DNA of 64,000 bases from AC-49 sp963817035. GTDB taxonomy: Bacteria > Actinomycetota > Thermoleophilia > Solirubrobacterales > Solirubrobacteraceae. Numbering within the stretch: position 1 is the stretch's first letter; each line of letters begins with the position of its first letter. Position numbers and translations under genes: made by a program. This document shows, in pieces, positions 7,734 through 16,385 of this stretch. The notes under the pieces are model-generated. The model did no database searches. It had not been told where the DNA came from and worked only from the letters and a program-made list of their open reading frames with translations. The DNA lies in contig CAWFMM010000004.1 of NCBI GenBank assembly GCA_963817035.1, positions 744,001 to 808,000 of the forward strand. The letters run 5' to 3'.

Positions 7734-8836
7734 CCCGCAGCACCCTCACCCGCGATGAGCTCAGCGAGCAGATCGAACGGGCTTGCGAGCGCGCGCGCGA
7801 CCTCCTCGGCGCCGCGGCACCTGCGCCTGACGCGCCGCTCGCGGCGCACCTCGAAGCGCTCGTCGACCAGCTCGGCGACGCCGGCGAACCCGCGCGTCAG
7901 CGAGCCCACGTCGCGCGAATCGCGGCCGCTGCCGCCGCCGCGCAGCGGCGCTCCGAGTCGTTTGCGGCCGTCGAGGCGGCGCTCGCCCGCCTGACCAGCG
8001 CCACGGTTCCTGCGACCATGCTGACCGCCGCACCACGCACCGTGTCCGAGGCTTCAGGGCTGGACCGCGTCGTCCTCAGCAGCGTCCATGACGGCGTGAT
8101 GACCGCACAGGCGGTGCACGTCCGCGGCGACGCGCGGGACGCCGGGGCGCTGCTCGACGCGTTGCGCGTCGCGCCGGTGCGCCTCGTCCGACCGACGGTC
8201 GAGACCGAGATGATCCGCCGTCGCCGCGCGACGCTCGTCAACGAGGTCGACGCCACTGCTCACATCTGGATGCCGATCATCGGCTGGACCGCCTTCGCCA
8301 CCGCCCCGATCATTGTGCGCAGCACCGTGGTCGGCGTGTTCCACGCCGACCGCGGGACGGGCATGGCCGCCCCTGACAGCGTGGACCGCGACGTGCTCGC
8401 GGCGTTCGCGGCGGGACTCGCCCGCGGCTATGAGCGCGCGACATTGCGGCGTCGGCTGCGGGCCGAACGCACCGAGACACGAGAGTTCCTCGAACGTCTC
8501 GATGCCCGCTCCGGAGCGTTGGCCGACGGGCCGATCCGGCTCGCGCCACGCGCCGAGGACGCTCCGGCAGTCCGCAGCGGCCGGTCCACGGCCGCGACGG
8601 CTGACCGCGGGCCGGTCGACATCGCGGTCTTCGATGGTGTGCTGACCCGTCGCGAGCTCGAGGTTCTGCGACTCGTCGTCGGCGGGGCCAGCAACCGCGC
8701 GATCGCCGATGAGCTCGTCATCTCGACCGGAACGGTGAAATTCCACGTCAACCGGATCCTCGGGAAGCTGCGCGTGGACAATCGTGCCGGCGCGGTGGCG
8801 CGCTACTACGCGCTGATGAACGTCCGTCGCCCGTAG
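7730..8836 (+). CDS. Second LuxR-family regulator with GAF-like sensor domain
   Basis: A 368-residue relative of the preceding regulator, translationally coupled to it. The middle (residues about 85-235) is GAF-like, and both proteins share the WTHYVVAGLNVDGVTIG / WTAFATAPIIVRSTVVG type of core strand. The C terminus is a LuxR helix-turn-helix (LTRRELEVLRLVVGGASNRAIADELVISTGTVKFH). A linker of about 50 residues between sensor and DNA-binding domains is longer than in its partner. The two may act as a heterodimer or respond to two effectors; this is inference from the coupling. Confidence 0.8.
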   Translation: MTRSTLTRDELSEQIERACERARDLLGAAAPAPDAPLAAHLEALVDQLGDAGEPARQRAHVARIAAAAAAAQRRSESFAAVEAALARLTSATVPATMLTAAPRTVSEASGLDRVVLSSVHDGVMTAQAVHVRGDARDAGALLDALRVAPVRLVRPTVETEMIRRRRATLVNEVDATAHIWMPIIGWTAFATAPIIVRSTVVGVFHADRGTGMAAPDSVDRDVLAAFAAGLARGYERATLRRRLRAERTETREFLERLDARSGALADGPIRLAPRAEDAPAVRSGRSTAATADRGPVDIAVFDGVLTRRELEVLRLVVGGASNRAIADELVISTGTVKFHVNRILGKLRVDNRAGAVARYYALMNVRRP

Positions 8837-8930
8837 AAGTCGGTAGACCGGCCGAAGGTTTGGGTGATCCTTGCCCTTCAGCAGTCGCACCGCACGTAGC
8901 GGGCGCGCAGGATCCAGTCTTCGGGTCAGC

Positions 8931-8941
8931 GGAGGAGGAGG
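8931..8941 (+). promoter_or_regulatory. Strong Shine-Dalgarno that fixes a GTG start
   Basis: GGAGGAGGAGG lies six bases before GTG 8947. An earlier in-frame ATG-like start at 8860 would place this motif inside the coding region, so GTG 8947 is preferred for the downstream methyltransferase. Confidence 0.5.
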
Positions 8942-8946
8942 CGGTT

Positions 8947-10461
8947 GTGATCATCGAGCTTCGAACGATCGGGCGCGGCGCGACTGACGCCGACCTGGGG
9001 CCCATCCTGCCGGCATTGGCGCGCGCGGCGGACCTCGTCGATGTCGAGCATTCGCGGCTCGCCGCAGTGGTCGACTGGGTGCAGTACCGCAAGAACTTCC
9101 GCGCTCCGGTCATGGTGCGGCCGTTCGAGCGCGCTGACGGCGCGCTGCTCGACGACGAGCCGCTGGCCGAGATCGCGATCGACGCTCGCCGGGTCGCCGA
9201 CCTCGACCCGGAGACCCTGGCCGCGGACATCGCTGATCGGCTTCAGAAGGCGCTGGGCATCATCCCGGACGTCCACGAGTGCATCCATCTCGAGGACTGG
9301 GTGCGTCCGAGCAAGAGCGTGATGTGGTCGTTCAACCGCGCCTACTGGCGCTACCTCGGGGCATGGGACGAGACGTTTCAGAAGGACTACGCCGACTCGC
9401 TTCCCGGCGGCGTGTCCGACGGGACGAACGCCGAGTTCTGGGGCAACCAGATCGAGACGCTGATGGCGACGCTGATGCGTCTCGACGAGTGGTCCGAGCT
9501 GCCCGACGAGATCCACATCCTCGAACTTGGCGTCGGCGATGGCCAGCAGGCGAAGATCTGGCTCGACGCGTTCGCCGCCGCGTGCGAACGCCACGGCTGT
9601 GACTTCCTGCCCCGCGTGCGGTACCTGATGGCCGACTACTCGGCCCACGTTCTCGCCCGCGCCCGCGAACGCGTCCGCGACTACGGCGACCTTGTCCAGT
9701 CGCTCGAGCTGGACTTTCGAAACCCCATGCACGGCCTCATGGGCCTGCGCGGCAAGGTCCTGTTCGCCCACACCTGCAACCTCTACGACAACCTCCCAAC
9801 CGACGAGGTCATGCGCGTCGGCTCCCACGCCTACGAGCCGATGGTCCGGGCGAGCATCACGCCGGCCGAGGTGGCCGACATCGCCGCTCGCCACGAGGTC
9901 GCCGAAGCGCAGCTCGTCTCGACGATCCAACGAGTGCTGCGCGAAGGCCCCGAGGCGCTGGGCGACACGGCGACTGGCGTGCAGTTCTGGGCCGACGTCT
10001 GGGACGCGATCCATCTCGAAGAGGTCTACCGCGAGGTCGCGGCACCATCGGCGCTGCGTATTGCGCCCAGCGGCGACGTGCACCTCGACGAGTTGCTCAT
10101 CTCGCTGCCGGAATGGACCCGCGTGCACCTGTCGACCGTCGCTGTGGAGAGCTTCGCCCAGACGCTGGCCCTGCTGCACCACGAGGGCGCGCTTGTGGCC
10201 CAGGACCTGTTCATCCGCGACACCAGCCAATACGCCGCCTACCGCGGCCCCGGGAAGCTCGAGGGCTCGATCGTCAACTGGCTCAACGGCCACGTCTTCG
10301 AGCTGGTCGGCGAACGCAGCGGCTTCCGCGTCACCGTCGAGCCGTTCGCCTACCGCGAGCAGTCCAACACCGTCGTGCTCACCGCGCGCCAGCGCGACGC
10401 CTACCGCGCATCCAACGCTCAGCCGGCGCTGGTCGGCGCGCGCGTGATCTCGAGCAGATAG
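8947..10461 (+). CDS. Class I SAM-dependent methyltransferase (large, target unknown)
   Basis: A protein of about 504 residues with a SAM-binding glycine loop HILELGVGDGQQAK near residue 195 and a following VRYLMADYSAHVLARAR segment typical of the second strand of the Rossmann-like fold. The roughly 190 residues before the SAM domain and the C-terminal region (FAQTLALLHHEGALVAQDLFIRD, then WLNGHVFELVGERSGF) are not ones I can assign; the latter resembles the distal half of the methyltransferase fold. Size and layout recall large MidA-like enzymes, but I do not recognise the substrate. It converges on the homocysteine methyltransferase fusion with a 43-bp overlap of coding ends. Its surroundings (metK, purU, MetF-like) suggest it consumes SAM in this pathway. 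Confidence 0.65.
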   Translation: MIIELRTIGRGATDADLGPILPALARAADLVDVEHSRLAAVVDWVQYRKNFRAPVMVRPFERADGALLDDEPLAEIAIDARRVADLDPETLAADIADRLQKALGIIPDVHECIHLEDWVRPSKSVMWSFNRAYWRYLGAWDETFQKDYADSLPGGVSDGTNAEFWGNQIETLMATLMRLDEWSELPDEIHILELGVGDGQQAKIWLDAFAAACERHGCDFLPRVRYLMADYSAHVLARARERVRDYGDLVQSLELDFRNPMHGLMGLRGKVLFAHTCNLYDNLPTDEVMRVGSHAYEPMVRASITPAEVADIAARHEVAEAQLVSTIQRVLREGPEALGDTATGVQFWADVWDAIHLEEVYREVAAPSALRIAPSGDVHLDELLISLPEWTRVHLSTVAVESFAQTLALLHHEGALVAQDLFIRDTSQYAAYRGPGKLEGSIVNWLNGHVFELVGERSGFRVTVEPFAYREQSNTVVLTARQRDAYRASNAQPALVGARVISSR

Positions 10462-12167
10462 ACCACGGCGACGCTTGAACCGAGCTGCACGTGGTAGGCG
10501 TCGGAGTGGCTCTCGACACGATCGATCTGATCGCGGCTGCTGTCCGGCAGCGGGCCGAGATCCATGAACGAATAGTCGACGACGCGTGAGTTCAGACCGA
10601 GCGCGTCGAGCTGCTGGATCGTCCGGCGGCCACCGACGACCGACACCTGCGAGACGTAGGCGACGCCGTCGTCGGCGAGCGCCTCGGGCAGCAGCGCGAA
10701 CAGCCGGTCGAGCAGCCCGCGGCCCCAGAAGTCGGCGGTGCGATGCGTCGTCACCTGTTCGAACGGGTCGGCCGGAACCTGTTGGAGATTGGCGACGACC
10801 ACGTCGTAACGCTCGGGCGCAATCCACGGGTACAGGTCGCTCGTCGCCGCGCTGACCCGGTCGGCGACATCGTTGCGAAACGCGTTGGTCATCGTGTTGG
10901 TGACCGCCGCGGGGTCGACGTCGATCGCGTGCACGTGCGCCGCGCCGTTGCGCGCGAGTTGGACACCCAGCAGACCAGTGCCGCAGCCGACGTCCAGACA
11001 GCGCTGGTGTGCCCCGATGGACTCGTGGTAGAGACGTTTCCAGACGAGCAGGCTCGCCGCCGTCGGGGCAATGACTCCGGGCTCCACGGCGATCTTCGGT
11101 ACGTCGAGTGGGAGCAGCGGACGGCCGCGGGTGTCCAGCCAGCGCGAGACTCGACTCGCGTCGGCCGGATCGTGCTCGGGGATCGGGGGCCGCGGGCGGG
11201 CATGGCCGGCGACGGTGTCGCCGAGCACGAGGTTGGCAGCACGAATGTGCTCCGGTCCGACGCCGCAGCAGCCGCCGATGATCTGCGCACCCTCCTCACG
11301 CCAGCCCAGTGCGAGCTGCGCGTACTCGTCGCCACCGATGCTGTCGGGCTGACGCCAACCGGCGGCCGAGAGGTAGCCGAGGTTCGGGTACACGCCGAGC
11401 GGCAGATCGGTGAAATCCCGCAACCACGACACCATCCCCGGCACGTGGTCGGGCGGGATGCAATTGACCATCAGCGCCCCGACCCCGAGCTCTTCGAGGC
11501 GTCGCGCCGCTCGACCGAACGCGTCGCCGTCCGGGCCGCCCCAGTGCTCGCCGTAGACGCCGCACGAGCCGTGACGACAGCGTCGGAAGCTCAGCCATAC
11601 CGGCACGCCGGTGTCGATCAGGGCGCGCACCGTGTCGAACGTCGAGTTGCGTACCAGCGACAAGGTCTCCAGCAGGATCAGATCCGGCGGCGCGGACTCC
11701 AGCGCGCGAGCCAACAGCCGGACCGTCTCCGTGCCGTCGTCGTGATCGATATCGCCGTTGAGGCTGAACGCCACCGCCACTTCGTCGCCGCGGCCCCCTT
11801 CGTCCACCGCGGTGCGCGCGAGCTCGATCCCGCGACGCGCGACATCCATCCAATGAACCGGCTCGGACTGGCTCCAAACCTTCGGTGGCGCCCCGCGCAG
11901 CGCGGTCGCAAGGCCCCACGTGTTCGTCGAAATGACGTCGCAGCCGATGTCGACATAGGACCGGTGCACATCGATCACCCGCTGCGGGGTGTCCACGACC
12001 GCGGTCAACCCCCACAGATGCTCCTCGGACTCCGGTCGCTGACCCCCGACATCGACCAGCGTCGCCCCGGTCGACCCATCAAGGACCACACAGACGCCGT
12101 CGGCGATCATCCGCTCGACGCGGGCGTATTGGCTGCGATGCGCGTCGGGAGTGGTCGCTGAGCTCAT
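10419..12167 (-). CDS. Homocysteine S-methyltransferase fused to a SAM-dependent methyltransferase
   Basis: A 582-residue two-domain protein. Residues 20-320 form a homocysteine S-methyltransferase barrel with the zinc cysteines in place: Cys236 in MVNCIPP and Cys300-Cys301 in IIGGCCGVGPEH. Residues about 355-575 form a class I SAM methyltransferase with DVGCGTGLLG at 391-400 and a VVANLQQVP motif near 460, resembling the N-P-P-Y motif position of N-methyltransferases such as PrmA and HemK. Homocysteine methyltransferases move a methyl group to homocysteine to give methionine. Fusion to a SAM-using enzyme suggests both ends of a methyl cycle on one chain. It lies opposite the methyltransferase at 8947. 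Domain assignment is firm; the substrates are unknown. Confidence 0.8.
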   Translation of the reverse strand: MSSATTPDAHRSQYARVERMIADGVCVVLDGSTGATLVDVGGQRPESEEHLWGLTAVVDTPQRVIDVHRSYVDIGCDVISTNTWGLATALRGAPPKVWSQSEPVHWMDVARRGIELARTAVDEGGRGDEVAVAFSLNGDIDHDDGTETVRLLARALESAPPDLILLETLSLVRNSTFDTVRALIDTGVPVWLSFRRCRHGSCGVYGEHWGGPDGDAFGRAARRLEELGVGALMVNCIPPDHVPGMVSWLRDFTDLPLGVYPNLGYLSAAGWRQPDSIGGDEYAQLALGWREEGAQIIGGCCGVGPEHIRAANLVLGDTVAGHARPRPPIPEHDPADASRVSRWLDTRGRPLLPLDVPKIAVEPGVIAPTAASLLVWKRLYHESIGAHQRCLDVGCGTGLLGVQLARNGAAHVHAIDVDPAAVTNTMTNAFRNDVADRVSAATSDLYPWIAPERYDVVVANLQQVPADPFEQVTTHRTADFWGRGLLDRLFALLPEALADDGVAYVSQVSVVGGRRTIQQLDALGLNSRVVDYSFMDLGPLPDSSRDQIDRVESHSDAYHVQLGSSVAVVYLLEITRAPTSAG

Positions 12168-12185
12168 GTCTGGGCCCGGCGGATC

Positions 12186-12602
12186 CTACTCCGGCTCAGT
12201 GACGCTCTCGAGGATCCGCCGGAGCGCTTCGAGGTCATCGGTCCCCAAGGCGCTGAGTGCGGGCGGCGGCGTGCTGAGGATCGCCTCGGCGCGTCGAGCC
12301 ACGTCCTTGCCCTTGCGTGTCGCCTCGACGATCTTGGCCCGCCGGTCGGTGGGATGCGGCCGGCGGCGCACGAGTCCCAGAGTCTCGAGCTCGTCGACGA
12401 GCACGGTCGCGTTGGGCGGGTCGATCTCGAGTGCCGCCGCCAGCTCGCTCATCGACATCGGCCGCCGTGCCACTCGACGGACGGCCCGGGAGCGACCAAA
12501 GCTGATGCCCACGGCCTCGGAGACCTCGCGACGCCGCTGATTGTTGAGCACCAGCTCGCTCATGAGCAGCCATGCCTCGCGTGACGCATCCGATGCGGTC
12601 AT
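12186..12602 (-). CDS. MarR-family regulator of the adjacent MFS exporter
   Basis: A 138-residue winged-helix protein with recognition helix and wing visible as PPNATVLVDELETLGLVRRRPHPTDRRAKIVEATRKG (the DRR wing motif is typical of MarR). It starts 12 bp after the stop of the DHA2-type transporter gene and reads in the same direction, so the two form an operon. Regulators of this class usually repress their own operon until a phenolic or drug ligand binds. The likely operator is the inverted repeat at 14057-14077. Confidence 0.87.
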   Translation of the reverse strand: MTASDASREAWLLMSELVLNNQRRREVSEAVGISFGRSRAVRRVARRPMSMSELAAALEIDPPNATVLVDELETLGLVRRRPHPTDRRAKIVEATRKGKDVARRAEAILSTPPPALSALGTDDLEALRRILESVTEPE

Positions 12603-12614
12603 CGCGCCACCAGC

Positions 12615-14063
12615 CTAGACGGCGAGTGCTTCGGGGTTGAGCATTGCCGCTGTCCGCCGGGCCGACTCCTTGGCGTGACCGCTGGTGGCCGTGAAACCGA
12701 GCACGAGCACGATGGCGCCGCACGCGGTGAGCGTCCACCAGCCCGGGGGGCTCGCTGCCGAGAGGTTGGCCTGCGCCGAATCGCCCAGACGGGACGTGAC
12801 GATTGCCCCGATGACCGCCACGCCGAGCGTCTGGCCGATCTGCCGGGAGGTTGTGGCGATCGCCGAGGCGACGCCCGCTTGGGCGCGCGGCATCCCCGAC
12901 ACCGCTGCGTTGGTGATCGGTGCGTTGACGAGCCCGAAGCCGAAGCCAAGGATGACGTACGCCACGAGCAGCTCGGTGATCGGAGTTCCCGGGCTGATCG
13001 TGGTGAGCATGGCGCATGCAGTCACGAAGCAGACCCCGGAGACCACGAGCGGCAGCCGGGGACCACGGCGGCCGACGATGCGGCCCGACAACGGGGACGC
13101 CACCACCATCGCGAGCGCCATGGGCACTGTGGCGACACCGGCGTGCAACGGCGAGAGGCCGCGGACCTCCTGGAGGTACAGCGTGTTCAGGAACAGGAAC
13201 CCCCCGAACGCGGCGAACGCGGCGACCGAGATGACGATCGACGACGTGAACGGGATCGAGCGGAAGAACCGCAGGTCGATGAGCGGATCCTCGCGACGGG
13301 GCTCGTAGAGGAGCAGGCCCAAGAGCGCCACCACCGACGATGAGAACGCTGCCAGGATGGTCGCCGAGGACCAGCCGCGGCTCGGCGCTTCGATGATGCC
13401 GTATGTCAGTGCGGCCAACATCACGATCACCAGGACCTGACCGAGGGGATCGAACCGGCGCGGCCGTGGCGCCCGCGACTCGGGAATGAAGCGCAGGGTG
13501 AGGGCGATCGCGGCGAGCCCGATCGGGACGTTGATCCAGAAGATCGACCGCCAGCCCACCGACGAGACCAGCGTGCCTCCCACGACCGGCCCGAGCGCCA
13601 TCGAAATGCCGAACATGGCGCCCCAGACGCCGACCGCCTGCGCGCGCTCGCGCGGATCCGTGAAAGTGTTGGTGATGATGGACATGGCGACCGGATTCAT
13701 CATCGAGGCGCCCACCGCTTGGAGCACGCGAAACACCACGAGGAGCTCGACGCTCGGGGCCAGGCTGCACAGCAGCGACGCCACCGAGAACACGGCGAGT
13801 CCGGTGACGAAGGTGCGTTTGCGACCGAACCGGTCCGCAGTGGAGCCCGCGAGCATGAGCAGGCTGGCCAGCACGACGGTGTAGGCGCTGATCGTCCACT
13901 GCAGCCCGGAGATGCCGGCGTGCAGCTCGTGACCGATGGAGGGCAGGGCGACGTTCACGGCCGTGACGTCGAGCCCGACGATCAGAAGGCTCGTGCAGCA
14001 GATGAGCAGGACGCCGGTCTTGCGGGTGCGGCTGGGCTCGGGCGCCAGTACTTGTCTTTTCAT
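12615..14063 (-). CDS. MFS transporter, DHA2 (EmrB/QacA) drug-efflux type
   Basis: A 482-residue transporter with about 14 membrane segments, as in the EmrB/QacA subfamily. Landmarks are LDVTAVNVALPSIGHELHAG in helix 1 (motif D1-like), the GSTADRFGRKRTF loop (motif A) and the GPVVGGTLVSSVGWRSIFWINVPIG stretch (motif C and beyond). The ATG at 14063 begins MKRQ; longer starts upstream lack any transporter-like sequence. A promoter and an operator-like inverted repeat overlap the start codon. It is co-transcribed with marR and probably exports toxic organic compounds; its substrate is unknown. Confidence 0.88.
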   Translation of the reverse strand: MKRQVLAPEPSRTRKTGVLLICCTSLLIVGLDVTAVNVALPSIGHELHAGISGLQWTISAYTVVLASLLMLAGSTADRFGRKRTFVTGLAVFSVASLLCSLAPSVELLVVFRVLQAVGASMMNPVAMSIITNTFTDPRERAQAVGVWGAMFGISMALGPVVGGTLVSSVGWRSIFWINVPIGLAAIALTLRFIPESRAPRPRRFDPLGQVLVIVMLAALTYGIIEAPSRGWSSATILAAFSSSVVALLGLLLYEPRREDPLIDLRFFRSIPFTSSIVISVAAFAAFGGFLFLNTLYLQEVRGLSPLHAGVATVPMALAMVVASPLSGRIVGRRGPRLPLVVSGVCFVTACAMLTTISPGTPITELLVAYVILGFGFGLVNAPITNAAVSGMPRAQAGVASAIATTSRQIGQTLGVAVIGAIVTSRLGDSAQANLSAASPPGWWTLTACGAIVLVLGFTATSGHAKESARRTAAMLNPEALAV

Positions 14064-14077
14064 CACTATTATGAAAA
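14057..14077. promoter_or_regulatory. MarR-type inverted repeat overlapping start and -10 of the MFS gene
   Basis: TTTTCAT-N7-ATGAAAA is a perfect 7-bp inverted repeat, AT-rich in a GC-rich region. It covers the start codon (14061-14063) and the -10 element of the exporter gene. Its spacing and form fit a MarR dimer site, so the downstream-encoded MarR protein is the likely ligand. Confidence 0.6.
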
Positions 14078-14101
14078 TATCAGAACAGGCCCGAGTGTCA
14101 A
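14074..14101 (-). promoter_or_regulatory. Sigma-70-type promoter of the MFS-marR operon
   Basis: Reading on the minus strand, TTGACA (14096-14101) and TATTTT (14074-14079) are separated by 16 bp. Transcription would begin within a few bases of the ATG at 14063, giving a very short or absent leader. This is one of the few consensus -35 boxes in the window. Confidence 0.55.
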
Positions 14102-14215
14102 CTGGAGTGGCGGTCAGATCCGGTCGGGAGCGACCTAACGTGTACACCGCGCGATGGGTTGCTGGATTCACCGCGGCGATGTCGGTCGATGCGCTCGCGC
14201 GGGCGAGACTGGTCG

Positions 14216-15394
14216 TCAGGCGATCTTGACGGTCCGCGACCGGCGACGGCGCTGGATCACGAGCAACGTGCTCAGGCACAGCACGGCGACGATCCCGTAG
14301 GGAACGGCGTCATCGGTCGCCTGGGCCAGGGGCGCGCCGAGGGCTGAGCCGGCGGCGAGGCCGAGCGCCCACGCGAAGCCCCAGAGGGCGTAGGACAGAC
14401 TCGGGTGCAGCCCGTGGTCGTCGGCCCCGCTGCTGATCATCGCGCTCGCGGGAACCCAGGCGATCCCGAACACCGCCCCGGCCAGCACGGTCGTGAAGCC
14501 GACGAGCCAGGCGGTGTCGGGCAGCGGCAGCACGACCGCGAGGGCGGCTGAGCATGCGAGGCCCACGCGGATCAGCGGCAGTGGCCCCTTGCGGTCTGAC
14601 AGTCGACCAAAGATCGGGCTCGCTGTCGCCTCGAGCACCGCCGAGAGCAGGAACACAGCGCCGACCGCGACCGCCCCGGCGCCGAGTCCGCTGAGCCGCA
14701 GCGGGGCGAGCACGTCGAGGATGCCCAGCAGCACGGCCGGGAGCGCGGTGAACCACATGCCCCCGAGCAGCCGGCGGTCGCGCGACGCGGCGCGGACGAC
14801 GCCGCGGATCTGCGAGCCGCCGACGTTGTCGGGCTCCGGGGTGATCAGCGCCCAGCCGGCGAGCGCCAGGATCACCAGCGCGAGTACGCCGAAGACGATC
14901 CGCGGCTCGGTGAGCACGGCGGCCGACCCGATCACCGGGCCGAGCAGGGCGCCGCCGATGCCGATGCCGAGCACGGCGCCGACGGTCTCGCCGCGACGCT
15001 CCTCGGGCATCACGCCGACGAGCCACGTGAGCGAGGCGATCCACACGCCGATGCCCGCGATGCCCTGCACGAAGCGCGCCGTGTCGAGCACGGCGATGGA
15101 ATGCGAGATTCCGAACACGACGCTCGCCGAGGCGAGCAGAACCGCGCCCCAGACCGTCGCGCGCTTCACGCCGATCCGTGCGACGAGCAGGCCGAGCGGG
15201 ACCGCGAAGACCAGCGTGCCGATCGCGTAGGACGCGGTCAGCAGCCCGGCGCCGCCCTTGGAGAGGTGAAGGTGGTGCGAGTAGTAGGGCAGCAGCGGGG
15301 CGAGCGCCGAGTAGAACATCACCTCGACGAGGACCAGCGCGCCGACGAGCACGAACAGGCCGCGCGTCGGGGTCCGATCCGAGTCCGGGGTCAC
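14216..15394 (-). CDS. MFS transporter
   Basis: A 392-residue, 12-segment major facilitator protein. Helix 1 carries VEVMFYSALAPLLPYYSHHLHLSKGGAGLLTASYAIG and the motif-A loop appears as VPLGLLVARIGVKRATVWG, with a second copy FGRLSDRKGPLPLIRVG in the other half. The start GTG 15394 (VTPDSDRTPTRG) is the last reasonable one before the first helix; upstream sequence is not protein-like. About 150 bp without any gene separate it from the DHA2 transporter. No substrate can be assigned. Confidence 0.8.
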   Translation of the reverse strand: MTPDSDRTPTRGLFVLVGALVLVEVMFYSALAPLLPYYSHHLHLSKGGAGLLTASYAIGTLVFAVPLGLLVARIGVKRATVWGAVLLASASVVFGISHSIAVLDTARFVQGIAGIGVWIASLTWLVGVMPEERRGETVGAVLGIGIGGALLGPVIGSAAVLTEPRIVFGVLALVILALAGWALITPEPDNVGGSQIRGVVRAASRDRRLLGGMWFTALPAVLLGILDVLAPLRLSGLGAGAVAVGAVFLLSAVLEATASPIFGRLSDRKGPLPLIRVGLACSAALAVVLPLPDTAWLVGFTTVLAGAVFGIAWVPASAMISSGADDHGLHPSLSYALWGFAWALGLAAGSALGAPLAQATDDAVPYGIVAVLCLSTLLVIQRRRRSRTVKIA

Positions 15395-15499
15395 GGTCCC
15401 AAGGCTACGGAGAGGGCATTCCACCCGCGCGACTTGGTCCTCGCGTTGCTTCGACCTGCACACGCAGGTCGCTGATCCGCTCAACGCCTGAGAGGCTGA

Positions 15500-16330
15500 T
15501 CAGTGCGGCGCGTCGCCGCCCATCGCCGCCATCGCCTGACGTGTCGCGACGGTCGACGGCAAGTGGGCGAAGTAGCCGCCGTCGACGTGTATGACCTGGC
15601 CGGTGATGAATGACGCGCGATCCGAGGCGAGGAACGTGGCCATCTCGGCGATATCGCGCGGTTCACCGAGCCGGCCCGAGAGCTTGGACTGGACGATGGT
15701 GTCGATCAGCGCTGGCGGCATGCCGGCCTGCAGGGCCGGGGTGTTGATCAGGCCTGGGGCGATCGCGTTGCAGCGGATCCCGCCCTCGGCGTACTGCGTC
15801 GCGACGTACTTGGTCAGCGTCGAGATCGCCGCCTTCGTGCACGCGTAGGCCGTAGCGAAGAAGTCGCCGGCCGACGCCGTGCCCGAGCTGATGTTCACGA
15901 TCGAGCCGCCGCCGCCCTGCATCATCGGGCCGAGCGAGTGCTTGCACATCAGCATCGTGCCGCGCGCGTTGACGGCGAAGACGCTGTCCCAGGTCTCGAC
16001 CGACTGGGTCATCACGTCGGCGTCCTCGAGCATGCTCGTGCGCGCGGCGTTGTTGACGAGAATGTCGAGCCGGCCAAACGTGTCGGTCGTGTAGGCGACG
16101 AGCTCCTGCACCATCGACTCCTCGGCGATGTCGACGGTGTGGCTGCCGACCTCGCCGCCCTCGGCGCGGACCTGGGCTGCCGCTTCGTCGAGCGCGCTGC
16201 CCGGCAGGTCGGCGAGCACGACAGACGCGCCAGCGCGCGCGAGGAGCGTCGCCGTCTCGAGGCCGATACCCCGGGCGGACCCGGTGACGATGGCGACCTT
16301 GCCGCTGAACTCTGACTCTGAGGGTGACAT
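15500..16330 (-). CDS. Short-chain dehydrogenase/reductase
   Basis: A 276-residue classical SDR with the NAD(P) loop TGSARGIG near residue 16, NNAA, the catalytic Ser in VNISSGTASAG, and the active-site pair AYACTKAA (Tyr and Lys intact). The acidic residue after the second strand (VLADLPG) suggests NAD(H). The C terminus is longer than usual by about 20 residues. It is divergent from a SnoaL-like gene with an operator-like palindrome between them (16348-16361). The substrate is probably a secondary alcohol or ketone in the local catabolic route. Confidence 0.85.
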   Translation of the reverse strand: MSPSESEFSGKVAIVTGSARGIGLETATLLARAGASVVLADLPGSALDEAAAQVRAEGGEVGSHTVDIAEESMVQELVAYTTDTFGRLDILVNNAARTSMLEDADVMTQSVETWDSVFAVNARGTMLMCKHSLGPMMQGGGGSIVNISSGTASAGDFFATAYACTKAAISTLTKYVATQYAEGGIRCNAIAPGLINTPALQAGMPPALIDTIVQSKLSGRLGEPRDIAEMATFLASDRASFITGQVIHVDGGYFAHLPSTVATRQAMAAMGGDAPH

Positions 16331-16347
16331 GGCGCCATCGTACTGAG

Positions 16348-16361
16348 AACGGACAACCGTT
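16348..16361. promoter_or_regulatory. Palindrome between divergent SDR and SnoaL genes
   Basis: AACGG-ACAA-CCGTT is a perfect 5-bp inverted repeat in the 55-bp gap between the two divergent starts. It is placed to control both promoters. The regulator is not evident nearby. Confidence 0.45.
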
Positions 16362-16385
16362 TTGAGGGCACATACCCTTTGTGCG

